A stretch of 64,000 nt of DNA from Chryseobacterium sp. (GTDB lineage Bacteria; Bacteroidota; Bacteroidia; Flavobacteriales; Weeksellaceae): positions 1-64,000 of the forward strand of contig JAGLBA010000012.1 of the NCBI GenBank assembly GCA_018260475.1. The letters run 5' to 3'. Positions within the stretch are counted from its first letter, which is position 1, and the number at the start of each line of letters is the position of its first letter. The position numbers and the translations under genes are program-made. This document shows positions 34,596-44,843 of this stretch, in pieces. The notes under the pieces are model-generated. The model was not told the origin of the DNA. It did no database searches and saw nothing but the letters and a program-made list of their open reading frames with translations.

Positions 34596-35120
34596 ATGGA
34601 TATTATTCTAAAAAAAGATGTAGAGAACTTAGGACTTGAGTTCGATACCGTAAGCGTAAAACCTGGATATGCGAGAAACTTCCTTATGCCAAAAGGTTAC
34701 GCACTACTAGCCACACCAAAAAACAGAGCAGCTCTTGCAGCAACTCTTGAAGAGAGAAAAGAAATCGAAGCTAAATTGGTAGCTGATGCAACTTCTAAAA
34801 TTGAGCAATTGAAAAAAACTCCGCTTACCATCACTACAAAAGTGGGTACTGGCGACAAACTTTTCGGTTCTATCAACAATGCTAACCTTTCCGAAGAGCT
34901 TGCTAAACTTGGTATAAATATCGACAGAAAATACATCCGTATTCCTGGTAACAACATCAAGAGAACTGGTAAATATTCTGCATTGGTAAGACTTCACAGA
35001 GATGTGGAATATAACTACGAATTTGATGTCGTATCCGATGCCCCTGTAGAAGTTCCGGCTGCGCCAAAAGCAAAACCGGCTCCTGCAAAAACTGAGGAAG
35101 CACCAGCTGAAGAAGCTTAA
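34596..35120 (+). CDS. rplI: 50S ribosomal protein L9
   Basis: A 174-residue L9. The N-terminal rRNA-binding domain (MDIILKKDVENLGLEFD, VKPGYARNFLMPKGYA), the long connecting helix and the C-terminal domain (KLFGSINNANLSEELAK) are complete. It carries an extra Ala/Pro/Lys/Glu-rich C-terminal tail of ~25 residues, which is common in this phylum. It closes the operon at a strong terminator. Confidence 0.96.
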   Translation: MDIILKKDVENLGLEFDTVSVKPGYARNFLMPKGYALLATPKNRAALAATLEERKEIEAKLVADATSKIEQLKKTPLTITTKVGTGDKLFGSINNANLSEELAKLGINIDRKYIRIPGNNIKRTGKYSALVRLHRDVEYNYEFDVVSDAPVEVPAAPKAKPAPAKTEEAPAEEA

Positions 35121-35147
35121 GATATTAAATCATCTTCACATAAAATG

Positions 35148-35176
35148 AAAAGCCACCCTATTTGGGTGGCTTTTTT
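35148..35176. terminator. bidirectional terminator between rplI and holB
   Basis: AAAAGCCACCC (35148-35158) pairs with GGGTGGCTTTT (35164-35174). The T-run overlaps the stop codon of the convergent holB gene (35175-35177). Confidence 0.8.
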
Positions 35177-36293
35177 ATGGCTTCCGGTGTATGTAGCGCG
35201 AGAGTTTTATTCCCATATCCGTCCAGACAATTTTAGAATTCGCATTTCTTTGCAGGTGATAGTCGGCATCTGTGATCTCAGCAAGAATGCTCTCAATATT
35301 CGCCCCGTGGATGTATTGCGAGAATTTCTCCCAATTGAATTTTTGGACATTAATTTTTTTATAAATCAAATCGGTCGAACCGTAATTTTGTAATAAAGCC
35401 ATTCTGAACATTTCGCTACAGAAATCTAAAAATCTTTTCTGCTTTTCCTTGTTCCAGCCGGCAATATCGCGCGCCCAAATGATAATATCATGAAGGTGCT
35501 CCTGTTTTTTCGCCACCATGAAGGCATTCCGAACCCATTGCACGAAAAGTTCTTCAAACTCCGAAGAAAGATGGTTGCTTTCAGCTTGCTTTTTAGCCTC
35601 GTTCAGATCACCTTGTGCCGAAAAAACAAATTCTGAGATGCGCTCTTCGGACAAACTATAATGGTTTTTCAGATAATCCGCAATAGCATCATCATTAATC
35701 CTTGGAACATTAATGATTTGCGTTCGGGAAATGATGGTTGGTAGGAAGCCCTGATCATCCGCAGCCGTGAGGATTATAAGGGTTTTCGCAGGTGGTTCTT
35801 CCAGGAATTTCAGGAGTTTATTCGCGCCGTCTTCCTTCATTCGGTCGGCATTCCACACAATCAAAATTTTCGTGCCACCTTCAAAACTTTTTAGTGCAAA
35901 ATTCTTGGTCCACTCCTCCACTTCGCCTACGGAGATGAACAAAGTTTTGTTTTCAGATTCAAGTTTACCGCTCCAATCCGCCATAGAAAGATATGGATTT
36001 TCTAAAACTGCTTCACGGAATAAGAGCCAGTGGTCTTTGCTAAAAGCCTTTCCGCTCTGCGTATAAACCGGAAAACTGAAATGGACATCCAGATGCGTGA
36101 GGTGTTCCACACGATCGGCAGCAGCTGGAAATTCGCGGCGTATAATTTCCTCGGCGTATGCGAGGGCGAGGGGCAAAACGCCATAACCCTCTTTCCCTAT
36201 AAAAAGTTGTGCATGACTTACACGATTATCTGCAATGCTTTCTATAAGGTGTTTTTTTAAATCTTCCTGTCCGGTGACGCTGTTCCATTTCAT
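35175..36293 (-). CDS. holB: DNA polymerase III subunit delta'
   Basis: A 372-residue clamp-loader subunit. The N-terminal GQEDLKKHLIESIADNRVSHAQLFIGKEGYG has the AAA+ layout with a degenerate P-loop, as expected for delta', which does not bind ATP. KILIVWNADRMKEDGANKLLKFLEEPP and the SRC-like ISRTQ motif are present. The zinc-binding cysteines of E. coli HolB are absent, usual for this phylum. ATG 36293 lies five bases from the -7 box, so the mRNA is probably leaderless. Confidence 0.88.
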   Translation of the reverse strand: MKWNSVTGQEDLKKHLIESIADNRVSHAQLFIGKEGYGVLPLALAYAEEIIRREFPAAADRVEHLTHLDVHFSFPVYTQSGKAFSKDHWLLFREAVLENPYLSMADWSGKLESENKTLFISVGEVEEWTKNFALKSFEGGTKILIVWNADRMKEDGANKLLKFLEEPPAKTLIILTAADDQGFLPTIISRTQIINVPRINDDAIADYLKNHYSLSEERISEFVFSAQGDLNEAKKQAESNHLSSEFEELFVQWVRNAFMVAKKQEHLHDIIIWARDIAGWNKEKQKRFLDFCSEMFRMALLQNYGSTDLIYKKINVQKFNWEKFSQYIHGANIESILAEITDADYHLQRNANSKIVWTDMGIKLSRYIHRKP

Positions 36294-36298
36294 AATTT

Positions 36299-36306
36299 CA
36301 AAGATA
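36299..36306 (-). promoter_or_regulatory. holB: -7 box (TATCTTTG) of holB, leaderless configuration
   Basis: An exact TAnnTTTG match on the minus strand with five bases before the start codon. Confidence 0.6.
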
Positions 36307-36438
36307 AGGATTTGATGTGATTCATGAAGTTTTACACCAAAGAAAACATTCTGCTGTACTTAACAAACTTTAACGGCAGTTTGCTTTTACTATTCAGTTT
36401 ATTTTAGGATATTTGCCACCTTAATTATATTATAAAGA

Positions 36439-37719
36439 ATGAAAAGATGTTTTCTTTTATCTTTCGTTACAGCAGGTTTATTCCTCAATGCCCAGAGTAT
36501 TGGAAATTCTCCTTATGCTGCATTCGGAATCGGCGATGTGAAGTACGATAACACAGTAGACATCAGCGCTATGGGCGGCAGTTCTACGGCATATGTGAGT
36601 GATTTTAATAATAAATTCAACTTCCGAAACCCGGCAGCAAACAGTAATTTGGATCTTACAGCATTTACAGTAGAAGGAACCAATGAAAACGGCTTCTACA
36701 AGTCTGGGAACGCTAAGGCAACGAGACACTCCACCTATTTGTCCAATATCTCTATAGCATTTCCACTTTCTCCAAAATTAAAATTCGGATTAGATTACCA
36801 GCCATACAGTTCAAAATCTTACGAGGTATTCACTACCAGCGATGTAGGAAAGGACGTAAAAATAGCCAACCGCTTTGCAGGATCAGGAATGATTTCTACT
36901 GTGCAAGGGGCTTTCTCCTACACCATTTCTCCTGAGTTTTCCCTAGGTGCACGCACCAACTATTATTTCGGAAAACTTCATGACCTGCAAGAAGTGACAC
37001 TCAGTAACGCTGAATATGTAAACGGTATGGAAACCGTGAACACCGTGAAGGCTTTTAATTTCACTTTAGGAGCTATTTACCAAAGGAAAAACGAAAACGA
37101 TCGTAAATTTACCGCCGGTGCCACCTATACTTTTGGAACAATCGGTAAAATGCAGAGTGCCTTTACCAACAGTACTTATTACTATGCCGGGGAAAAGGTA
37201 AATGAAAACATTATCTCCTCTAATACAACTGAATCCAACAGTATGCTTCCTATGGAGGCTTCCATCGGTGTGGGTTATGGTCACGAAGGTCGTTGGTTCA
37301 ATACCGCGCAAGTGGAATTTAGAAAAGGCGAAAAAATAGATTATTTGGGACAGCCATTCCAATACAAAGATGCTTATAGAGTGTCTGCCGGTGGATGGTT
37401 TCTACCTAATTATAACAATTTCCGTAACTACTTTTCTCGTGTAACCTACCGCTATGGGGCCTATTATGAAAAAGGAGCACTGGGCATAACTGCGCCAAAT
37501 TCTACTACCGCAACTTCTATCAACAAATTTGCACTTACCGCTGGAATGTCCCTGCCATTTGCATCTGCTAACATCAACCGTTTGAATGGCTTAGATTTCG
37601 CTTTTGAAGTGGGAAAACGAGGCACGACGCAGAATAATCTCATCAACCAAACATTCTTCAATGTGAAAATCGGTTTGAACTTCGCCGATAAATGGTTCCA
37701 AAAACGACAGTACGACTAA
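36439..37719 (+). CDS. outer-membrane beta-barrel protein, function unknown
   Basis: A 426-residue protein with signal peptide MKRCFLLSFVTAGLFLNA. The mature start (SPYAAFGIGDVKYDNTVDISAMGGSSTAYV) and FNFRNPAANSNLDLTAFTVE resemble FadL/PorV-type barrels that lack ligand-specific motifs, and alternating amphipathic strands run to the C-terminal phenylalanine/tryptophan-rich end. It overlaps or abuts lptC and precedes anmK, suggesting an envelope role. No substrate can be assigned. An ATTTG sequence upstream (36410-36416) is only a partial -7 box. Confidence 0.65.
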   Translation: MKRCFLLSFVTAGLFLNAQSIGNSPYAAFGIGDVKYDNTVDISAMGGSSTAYVSDFNNKFNFRNPAANSNLDLTAFTVEGTNENGFYKSGNAKATRHSTYLSNISIAFPLSPKLKFGLDYQPYSSKSYEVFTTSDVGKDVKIANRFAGSGMISTVQGAFSYTISPEFSLGARTNYYFGKLHDLQEVTLSNAEYVNGMETVNTVKAFNFTLGAIYQRKNENDRKFTAGATYTFGTIGKMQSAFTNSTYYYAGEKVNENIISSNTTESNSMLPMEASIGVGYGHEGRWFNTAQVEFRKGEKIDYLGQPFQYKDAYRVSAGGWFLPNYNNFRNYFSRVTYRYGAYYEKGALGITAPNSTTATSINKFALTAGMSLPFASANINRLNGLDFAFEVGKRGTTQNNLINQTFFNVKIGLNFADKWFQKRQYD

Positions 37720-38309
37720 AATTGATAGATTCTAAAAAATATAAAAAAAGTACAGCCGCCCTATTGGGATGTGCTGTATTTTTTAGTTTAATCTCTTGTC
37801 AGGAAGGCATGTCCGAAGCCATCAAAACAAAGAAACCCACATTTCCTTCTGAAATTATTTACAATGCGAATATCATCCGCAGAGATTCCGGGTTTGTGAA
37901 TTTACGCTTCACCGCTCCAATTATTGAAAAATATGGATTGGTAGATTCACCCTATGTAGAGGCAAAAAAGGGAATGTATTTGGAATTTTATGATAAAAAG
38001 AAACCGAAAATTCCCGGAAAAGTTTGGGCTAAATATGCCAAATACAATGAATTTCGGGATTTCTATATCGCAAGAGGCAAGGTGAAGATTATCACTAATG
38101 AAGGGCAAACTTTCGCCTCCGAATCTATTTTTTGGGACAAAAAAAATAAAAAAATGTATACTAGAGATACGGTATTCGTAACGGATAAGGACGGCTCCGT
38201 ACTCGTAGGCGCCAATGGGATGACGGCCAAAGACGATTTTTCCCAATACACTTTCTTCAACAATTCGGGAAGTTTCAATTCCAAAGGAATTCCTGCCGCT
38301 GGGAAATAG
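37692..38309 (+). CDS. lptC: LPS export system periplasmic protein LptC
   Basis: A 205-residue LptC-family protein. The helix AALLGCAVFFSLISC ends in a lipobox-like LISC, so it is probably lipidated in this phylum. IRRDSGFVNLRFTAPIIEKY and the repeated beta-jellyroll strands (AKYAKYNEFRDFYIARGKVKI, ASESIFWDKKNKKMYT) match LptC/OstA-like domains. It bridges LptFG in the inner membrane to LptA. Start is uncertain: ATG 37692 overlaps the previous gene by 28 bases; TTG 37722, two bases after that gene's stop, gives a more typical signal peptide. Confidence 0.82.
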   Translation: MVPKTTVRLKLIDSKKYKKSTAALLGCAVFFSLISCQEGMSEAIKTKKPTFPSEIIYNANIIRRDSGFVNLRFTAPIIEKYGLVDSPYVEAKKGMYLEFYDKKKPKIPGKVWAKYAKYNEFRDFYIARGKVKIITNEGQTFASESIFWDKKNKKMYTRDTVFVTDKDGSVLVGANGMTAKDDFSQYTFFNNSGSFNSKGIPAAGK

Positions 38310-38313
38310 AATA

Positions 38314-39369
38314 ATGATGACTTCTGAAAAAATATTTGCCATTGGCGTTATGTCCGGCACTAGCTTGGACGGGCTGGATATTTGCTACGCCGTTTTTCAG
38401 AAAGACGCTTATTGGTATTATGAAATCCTTCATGCAAAAACATTGCCCTACCCTAAAATTTGGGAGGAAAAACTTCGACAAAGCATCGCGCTAAACGCAG
38501 AAGACCTATTTGCTTTGAACTCCGAATATGGTTTTTATTTGGGTGAAAAGATTGCAGAATTTATTAACAAAAATAAAATCAAAAACCTTGATTTAATCGC
38601 CTCTCACGGGCACACGATTTTCCACCAGCCACATAGAAAATTTACCACACAAATTGGCGATGGTCGTGCTATTAAAATTCTGAACAACTATCCCGTGGTA
38701 TATGATTTCCGCAGCCAGGATGTTTTAATGGGCGGCAACGGCGCGCCGCTCGTGCCATTTGGTGACCAATTGCTCTTTTCGGAATATGATGCCTGCATCA
38801 ATCTCGGCGGGTTTTCCAATATTTCATTGGTACATCAGCAAAAAAGAATCGCGTTCGATATTTGTCCTATGAATATTGTTTTGAACCAATCAGCTATGGC
38901 TTTAGGAAAAAAATACGATAGCGGCGGGAAAATTGCGCGCTCTGGAACGGTGCATATCGAAATTTTAGAAAAACTAAATCAACTGACTTATTACCAACAA
39001 AATTTTCCAAAATCCTTGGGCATCGAATGGGTTCAAAAGTTTGTAGAACCTTTGTTAAAAAATATGGCTCCTCAGGATAGTCTTGCCACCATAACTGCAC
39101 ATTCTGCCGTACAAATTGCAACGGCTTTGGAACAATTCAGCATCAAAAAAGCGCTGTTCACGGGCGGCGGGGCATACAATGACTTTTTAATTGAAAAAAT
39201 AAAGGAAAGAACTGACGCCGAAATTATTATCCCAGAAAAACACATTATCGAATTCAAAGAAGCACTTATTTTCGCATTTATGGGCGTCCTTCGGTTGAGA
39301 AATGAAAACAATGTTTTGGCCTCGGCTACGGGCAGCACGCGCGACCACTGCTCCGGTTTATTGGTATAA
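38314..39369 (+). CDS. anmK: anhydro-N-acetylmuramic acid kinase
   Basis: A 351-residue ASKHA-fold kinase recycling 1,6-anhydroMurNAc from cell-wall turnover to MurNAc-6-phosphate. GVMSGTSLDGLD (phosphate-binding loop), ASHGHTIFH, DFRSQDVLMGGNGAPLVPFGD, and TGGGAYNDFLIEKI are characteristic. It starts 4 bases after the lptC stop, so is in the same operon. Its lysine/aspartate catalytic region appears intact. Confidence 0.95.
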   Translation: MMTSEKIFAIGVMSGTSLDGLDICYAVFQKDAYWYYEILHAKTLPYPKIWEEKLRQSIALNAEDLFALNSEYGFYLGEKIAEFINKNKIKNLDLIASHGHTIFHQPHRKFTTQIGDGRAIKILNNYPVVYDFRSQDVLMGGNGAPLVPFGDQLLFSEYDACINLGGFSNISLVHQQKRIAFDICPMNIVLNQSAMALGKKYDSGGKIARSGTVHIEILEKLNQLTYYQQNFPKSLGIEWVQKFVEPLLKNMAPQDSLATITAHSAVQIATALEQFSIKKALFTGGGAYNDFLIEKIKERTDAEIIIPEKHIIEFKEALIFAFMGVLRLRNENNVLASATGSTRDHCSGLLV

Positions 39370-39373
39370 AAAA

Positions 39374-39393
39374 TCCCGCCGACGCGGGAAATA
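39374..39393 (-). terminator. terminator of the SRPBCC-like gene
   Basis: TCCCGC (39374-39379) pairs with GCGGGA (39384-39389); on the minus strand it is followed by a T-run. Confidence 0.65.
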
Positions 39394-39780
39394 TTAAAGT
39401 TGTTCAATCTTATCTGTTAGCGAACCGATGAAATTCTGTAACGGTTTCTCCACCATCATTTTGACGAAAGTATTAAATTTTCCTTCAAAAAGAATTTGAA
39501 CTTCGGTTTGGTTTTCATTGATGGCGTTCAGCGTTCCTTTCAATTCAAATTCCAGACTGGAACTCGCAGACTTTAGCAGCACATGCTGATCGGTCACTTC
39601 AACTATTTTAAGCGCAATTTCCGGCATACCCTTCAGTCCAAACTTAAAACCATCTTCGCGAGTTTCAAAAGTTTGAAGGCCATCCGGCATCAGTGCTTTA
39701 TAATCCTCAGGATTTTTCAGTATTTTGGTCAATTCGCCGATTGGCTTATTCACAATAATTTTTCTTCCTTCTAAATTCAT
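39394..39780 (-). CDS. SRPBCC-superfamily (START-like) small protein
   Basis: A 128-residue protein, with a START/Bet v1-like helix-grip fold suggested by IIVNKPIGELTKILKNPEDYKALMP at the N-terminus, antiparallel strands in the middle and a long C-terminal helix (FVKMMVEKPLQNFIGSLTDKIEQL). No enzyme motif is visible; members often bind lipophilic ligands. It is divergent from the NUDIX gene at 39812 and ends at its own terminator. Confidence 0.65.
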   Translation of the reverse strand: MNLEGRKIIVNKPIGELTKILKNPEDYKALMPDGLQTFETREDGFKFGLKGMPEIALKIVEVTDQHVLLKSASSSLEFELKGTLNAINENQTEVQILFEGKFNTFVKMMVEKPLQNFIGSLTDKIEQL

Positions 39781-39786
39781 TTTTTA

Positions 39787-39794
39787 TATTTTTG
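39787..39794 (+). promoter_or_regulatory. -7 box (TATTTTTG) of the NUDIX gene
   Basis: An exact TAnnTTTG match 17 bases before ATG 39812. Confidence 0.55.
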
Positions 39795-39811
39795 CAGTTA
39801 TATTATAAGCC

Positions 39812-40420
39812 ATGCAAATGTATAAAGTTTTCGTCAATGAAAAAAGATTAACCTTAGGGAAAGCGCCAGCGGAAAACGAGAAAACTTTAGCGTTCGAGGG
39901 ATCCCATACGCTGGAAATAGCGATGGATCTTTTGGAAAATACATCTTGCCCGGCGATTAGCGTGTGCGGCGGCGATCCAGAATTGATTTGGGAGAATTTC
40001 CGGAGCATGTTCCGAATTGTGGAGGCAGCGGGAGGCATCGTCTTCAATGCAAGTGGGAACATACTTTTCATCCACAGACTGGGGAAATGGGATTTACCAA
40101 AAGGAAAAATCGAAAAAGGCGAATCTACCGAAGATGCCGCCGTACGCGAGGTGGAAGAAGAAACTGCCCTTTCCGAACTGCAACTGGATGGTTTCATAAA
40201 TAAAACCTACCACATCTACACCGAAAGAAATAATCAAAAAGTCCTGAAAACCACATACTGGTACCGTATGAAATACCTCGGAACGGCATCACCAAAACCA
40301 CAAGTGGAGGAAGGCATCACCGAAGTTGATTGGAAAAATGGGAACCAAATCCGCACCCAGGTATTCCCAAGCACCTTCAAAAATATATTATTGATTTTGA
40401 GTGAAGTAGGAATCAAATAA
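39812..40420 (+). CDS. NUDIX hydrolase
   Basis: A 202-residue protein with an extra N-terminal domain (~1-70) and a NUDIX domain (~70-200). The NUDIX box runs from G in PKGKIEKGE to L in EEETAL: G-x5-E-x7-RE-V-x-EE all match, but the penultimate glycine of the consensus (GU) is alanine. Catalytic glutamates remain. WDLPKGKIEKGES suggests a diphosphoinositol- or Ap4A-type relative; substrate is not predictable. It overlaps the 3' end of murF by eight bases on the opposite strand. Confidence 0.8.
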   Translation: MQMYKVFVNEKRLTLGKAPAENEKTLAFEGSHTLEIAMDLLENTSCPAISVCGGDPELIWENFRSMFRIVEAAGGIVFNASGNILFIHRLGKWDLPKGKIEKGESTEDAAVREVEEETALSELQLDGFINKTYHIYTERNNQKVLKTTYWYRMKYLGTASPKPQVEEGITEVDWKNGNQIRTQVFPSTFKNILLILSEVGIK

Positions 40421-41681
40421 ATTCAATAATCTTCTCAAGCGCAATCCCGCGAGAGCCCTTCAAAAGGACATTTTCAGACCTTATTTTCTGGCTCTTTAGA
40501 TGCTCGATAAGTGCCGCCGCATCTGGAAATGCAGTTCCGGAATTGGCTTCCGAGAAATGTTTCCCCACGGTCATTACCTCATCGAAATTATAATCCTTCA
40601 CAAGATTCATAATATGGCTGTGTTCTGCAGCACTTTCCTCGCCCAGTTCCAGCATATCCCCAATGATCACGGCCTTACTTCCCTGAAACCCATGGAAATT
40701 TTTCAGAGAGGCCGCCATGCTGCTTGGGTTGGCGTTATAGGTATCCAGCACCAGCGTTTTGCCGTTTTTCTGCATGATTTGCGAGCGCATATTCGTAGGC
40801 GAATACTGCTCTATCGCGGTTTTTATTTGGCTAAAATCCAATCCAAAATGAAATCCTAAAGACGCGGCAGCACATAGATTTGTGAAATTATAGTCCCCAG
40901 TAAGTTTGGATAGCGCCTTTTCTCCATTGTGAATCAGTCCCACGAAATTATTTTCATTAAAACCTTTAAAGAAAAACTCTGAATTTACCTGCCCAAAAGT
41001 GATTTTATTATCGTAATCATTCGTCTTTTCGGCTTGTATCGCATCAGTTTCGTTTACCAGAATCGTTTTTCCATGATTTTTCAGGTAGTCATACAGTTCA
41101 GATTTCCCCTTGATGACGCCCTCAAAACCACCAAAACCTGCTAAATGCGCCTTCCCAAAATTGGTGATATATCCCAAATCAGGTTGTGCAATCTCGCAAA
41201 GTTCTTTGATTTCCTTTTGGTGGTTTGCGCCCATTTCCACCACCGCTATTTCGTGTTCAGGCTTTATGGAAAGCAGTGTGAGTGGCACGCCGATATGGTT
41301 GTTCAGGTTTCCAAAAGTGTATTGCACGCGGTATTTTTGCTCCAGCACCGCACTGATGAGTTCCTTCGTCGTGGTTTTCCCGTTACTACCTGTCAGTCCG
41401 ATGATTGGGATTTTCAGTTGCGAACGGTGTAGTGTCGCCAGATTTTGCAAAAATGCCAGTGTGGATTCCACATAGAAAATATTTTCTTCCGGATTGGCAT
41501 AGGCTTCTTGCTCCACTATCACGGCCAGCGCGCCTTTGGCAATCGCATCCGCAGCGAGGGTCGCCGCATTAAAATTTTCGCCGGAGAATGCAAAAAACAC
41601 ATCGCCCTGCTCTATTTTTCGGCTGTCGAGCGTTACTTTATTACACTTTAAAAACAGTTTGTAAAATTTCTGAATATCCAT
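40413..41681 (-). CDS. murF: UDP-N-acetylmuramoyl-tripeptide--D-alanyl-D-alanine ligase
   Basis: A 422-residue Mur ligase adding D-Ala-D-Ala to UDP-MurNAc-tripeptide, the last cytoplasmic step of the muropeptide precursor. TLDSRKIEQGDVFFAF (N-terminal UDP-binding), the ATP loop GLTGSNGKTTTKELI, VEMGANHQKEIKEL, GDYNFTNLCAAAS and DTYNANPSSM are all present. The start is ATG 41681 (MDIQKFYKLF); the longer frame upstream runs into a GC-rich hairpin. The -7 box is four bases before this ATG. Confidence 0.93.
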   Translation of the reverse strand: MDIQKFYKLFLKCNKVTLDSRKIEQGDVFFAFSGENFNAATLAADAIAKGALAVIVEQEAYANPEENIFYVESTLAFLQNLATLHRSQLKIPIIGLTGSNGKTTTKELISAVLEQKYRVQYTFGNLNNHIGVPLTLLSIKPEHEIAVVEMGANHQKEIKELCEIAQPDLGYITNFGKAHLAGFGGFEGVIKGKSELYDYLKNHGKTILVNETDAIQAEKTNDYDNKITFGQVNSEFFFKGFNENNFVGLIHNGEKALSKLTGDYNFTNLCAAASLGFHFGLDFSQIKTAIEQYSPTNMRSQIMQKNGKTLVLDTYNANPSSMAASLKNFHGFQGSKAVIIGDMLELGEESAAEHSHIMNLVKDYNFDEVMTVGKHFSEANSGTAFPDAAALIEHLKSQKIRSENVLLKGSRGIALEKIIEFI

Positions 41682-41685
41682 GTTC

Positions 41686-41693
41686 CAAAAATA
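41686..41693 (-). promoter_or_regulatory. murF: -7 box (TATTTTTG) of murF, leaderless configuration
   Basis: An exact TAnnTTTG match on the minus strand with four bases before the start codon. Confidence 0.6.
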
Positions 41694-41754
41694 AATAAAC
41701 CAACCGGTTATTCGGGTAGTAATCTCGGAATATTTTTCTCTCATTTGGAGATTA

Positions 41755-41905
41755 TTTTTTGGGCGTATCCCCCGCCTGCGGGCTTCAGGCCCGCGGCGGC
41801 GGTCGGGCTTGCTGCTGGGCTTCGGCCGCGGTGTGCGGGCTTTTTGAGAAGCCCGCACACCGCGGCTGCCCCCCTTTCGGGGTGCCCCCGCAGCATCCCT
41901 TACGC
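41755..41905. repeat. GC-rich hairpin-forming element between murF and ligA
   Basis: The strongest fold is a perfect 17-bp stem: 41826-41842 with 41849-41865 around a 6-base TTTGAG loop. Flanking parts contain further self-complementary runs (GCGGGCTTCAGGCCCGC at 41778-41794, CCCCCTTTCGGGG at 41870-41882). The composition is very unlike the A+T-rich surroundings. It carries no convincing ORF and probably is a dispersed repeat. Confidence 0.6.
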
Positions 41906-41927
41906 AGCGTGGCGTTATAAATTTTCC

Positions 41928-41935
41928 TATTTTTG
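41928..41935 (+). promoter_or_regulatory. ligA: -7 box (TATTTTTG) of ligA
   Basis: An exact TAnnTTTG match 21 bases before ATG 41957, just downstream of the GC-rich element. Confidence 0.6.
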
Positions 41936-41944
41936 CTGCTCTAA

Positions 41945-43957
<2,013 letters not shown>

Positions 43958-43963
43958 AAAAAA

Positions 43964-43989
43964 GCCGTCTTGCGACGGCGATATTATCT
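43964..43989 (-). terminator. terminator of the acidic hypothetical gene
   Basis: GCCGTC (43964-43969) pairs with GACGGC (43974-43979); eight Ts follow on the minus strand. It may also act on ligA transcripts. Confidence 0.65.
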
Positions 43990-44466
43990 TTATTCTTCAG
44001 TTGCGCTTGGAAAATTGACCTTAACAGCTAATTCGTACAAATTTCCTCTCATTAAGAATTTAATTCTCTCGCGTGTGGTTACTGTATTTACTTCGCCATC
44101 TTTTAAAACGATGATACGGTCCCCGGGTGCGATGTTTTGATCAGCAATCCAGTCTTCTGGCAGTGTTTCGTTTTCAAGTTTTTTCTGATCCTCGAGAATC
44201 TGCTCTGCCATTTCCTGGAAGCCTTCGTCATCAGAATAAAGTACCTTATATTCAGGATCTAAACCTACGCGGAACGGTTTGTGAAATTCCATGAGGCGGC
44301 CGTCTGTATTCGGCATTGGGTTATCGGATCCATCTGTAAAACCCACTTCTAGTAATTCGCCATTTTTTTCATTGGCATAAGCCACAGCGTCCTCGTAAGT
44401 TTCAAAATTCGTCACGACTTTATATTCGTCGTAAGCATACTCTTGTAATTTGCGTTCGTTTTCCAT
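43990..44466 (-). CDS. conserved acidic protein, function unknown
   Basis: A 158-residue cytoplasmic protein with high Asp/Glu content and no signal peptide. Two halves can be seen: an alpha/beta part (YAYDEYKVVTNFETYEDAVAYANEK, similar to SPOR- or DUF-type strand-helix units) and a C-terminal part with IAPGDRIIVLKDGEVNTVTTRERIKFL. I do not recognise the family. It is monocistronic, between two terminators and the TonB receptor gene. Confidence 0.6.
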   Translation of the reverse strand: MENERKLQEYAYDEYKVVTNFETYEDAVAYANEKNGELLEVGFTDGSDNPMPNTDGRLMEFHKPFRVGLDPEYKVLYSDDEGFQEMAEQILEDQKKLENETLPEDWIADQNIAPGDRIIVLKDGEVNTVTTRERIKFLMRGNLYELAVKVNFPSATEE

Positions 44467-44843
44467 AATGTATTTTTATTTTAATGTAAAATTACGGATT
44501 TATTCCGTTGAGCAACCATTTAAAATATTAAATGATGATGTCACTGAGTATAAATAAGAATCCTTTAGGCCCTCCTTCATTAACGAAATGCAATAAATAC
44601 CATGAAAATTCAGAATATTTGAACAGTTTTTCATAATTATTGAATAAATTTTAACATAAATTTTAATAATTCAAACTATTGTTAAACTGCACCGCAACCA
44701 TGATGGCTAAAGGATTTTTATTAATTTATCTCAATAGTGTTTAATATTTTTTAACAAAAAAAATTCTAAATTTTAACATAATTAGGTGTATTTTAATAAA
44801 ATTTTATTAGTTTTGATATAGCTTTAATAAAAACAAATAGCTT
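44467..44843 (+). promoter_or_regulatory. A+T-rich upstream region of the TonB receptor with -7 box
   Basis: 377 bases without an ORF. TAGTTTTG at 44808-44815 matches TAnnTTTG and is 28 bases before ATG 44844. Several ATTTTAA/TTTAACA runs occur, but no clear operator palindrome. Confidence 0.5.

Noticed and set aside
41682..41858. 59-residue N-terminal extension of the murF frame
   Set aside because: It is Arg/Pro-rich sequence from the GC-rich hairpin region, and the -7 box lies downstream of it.
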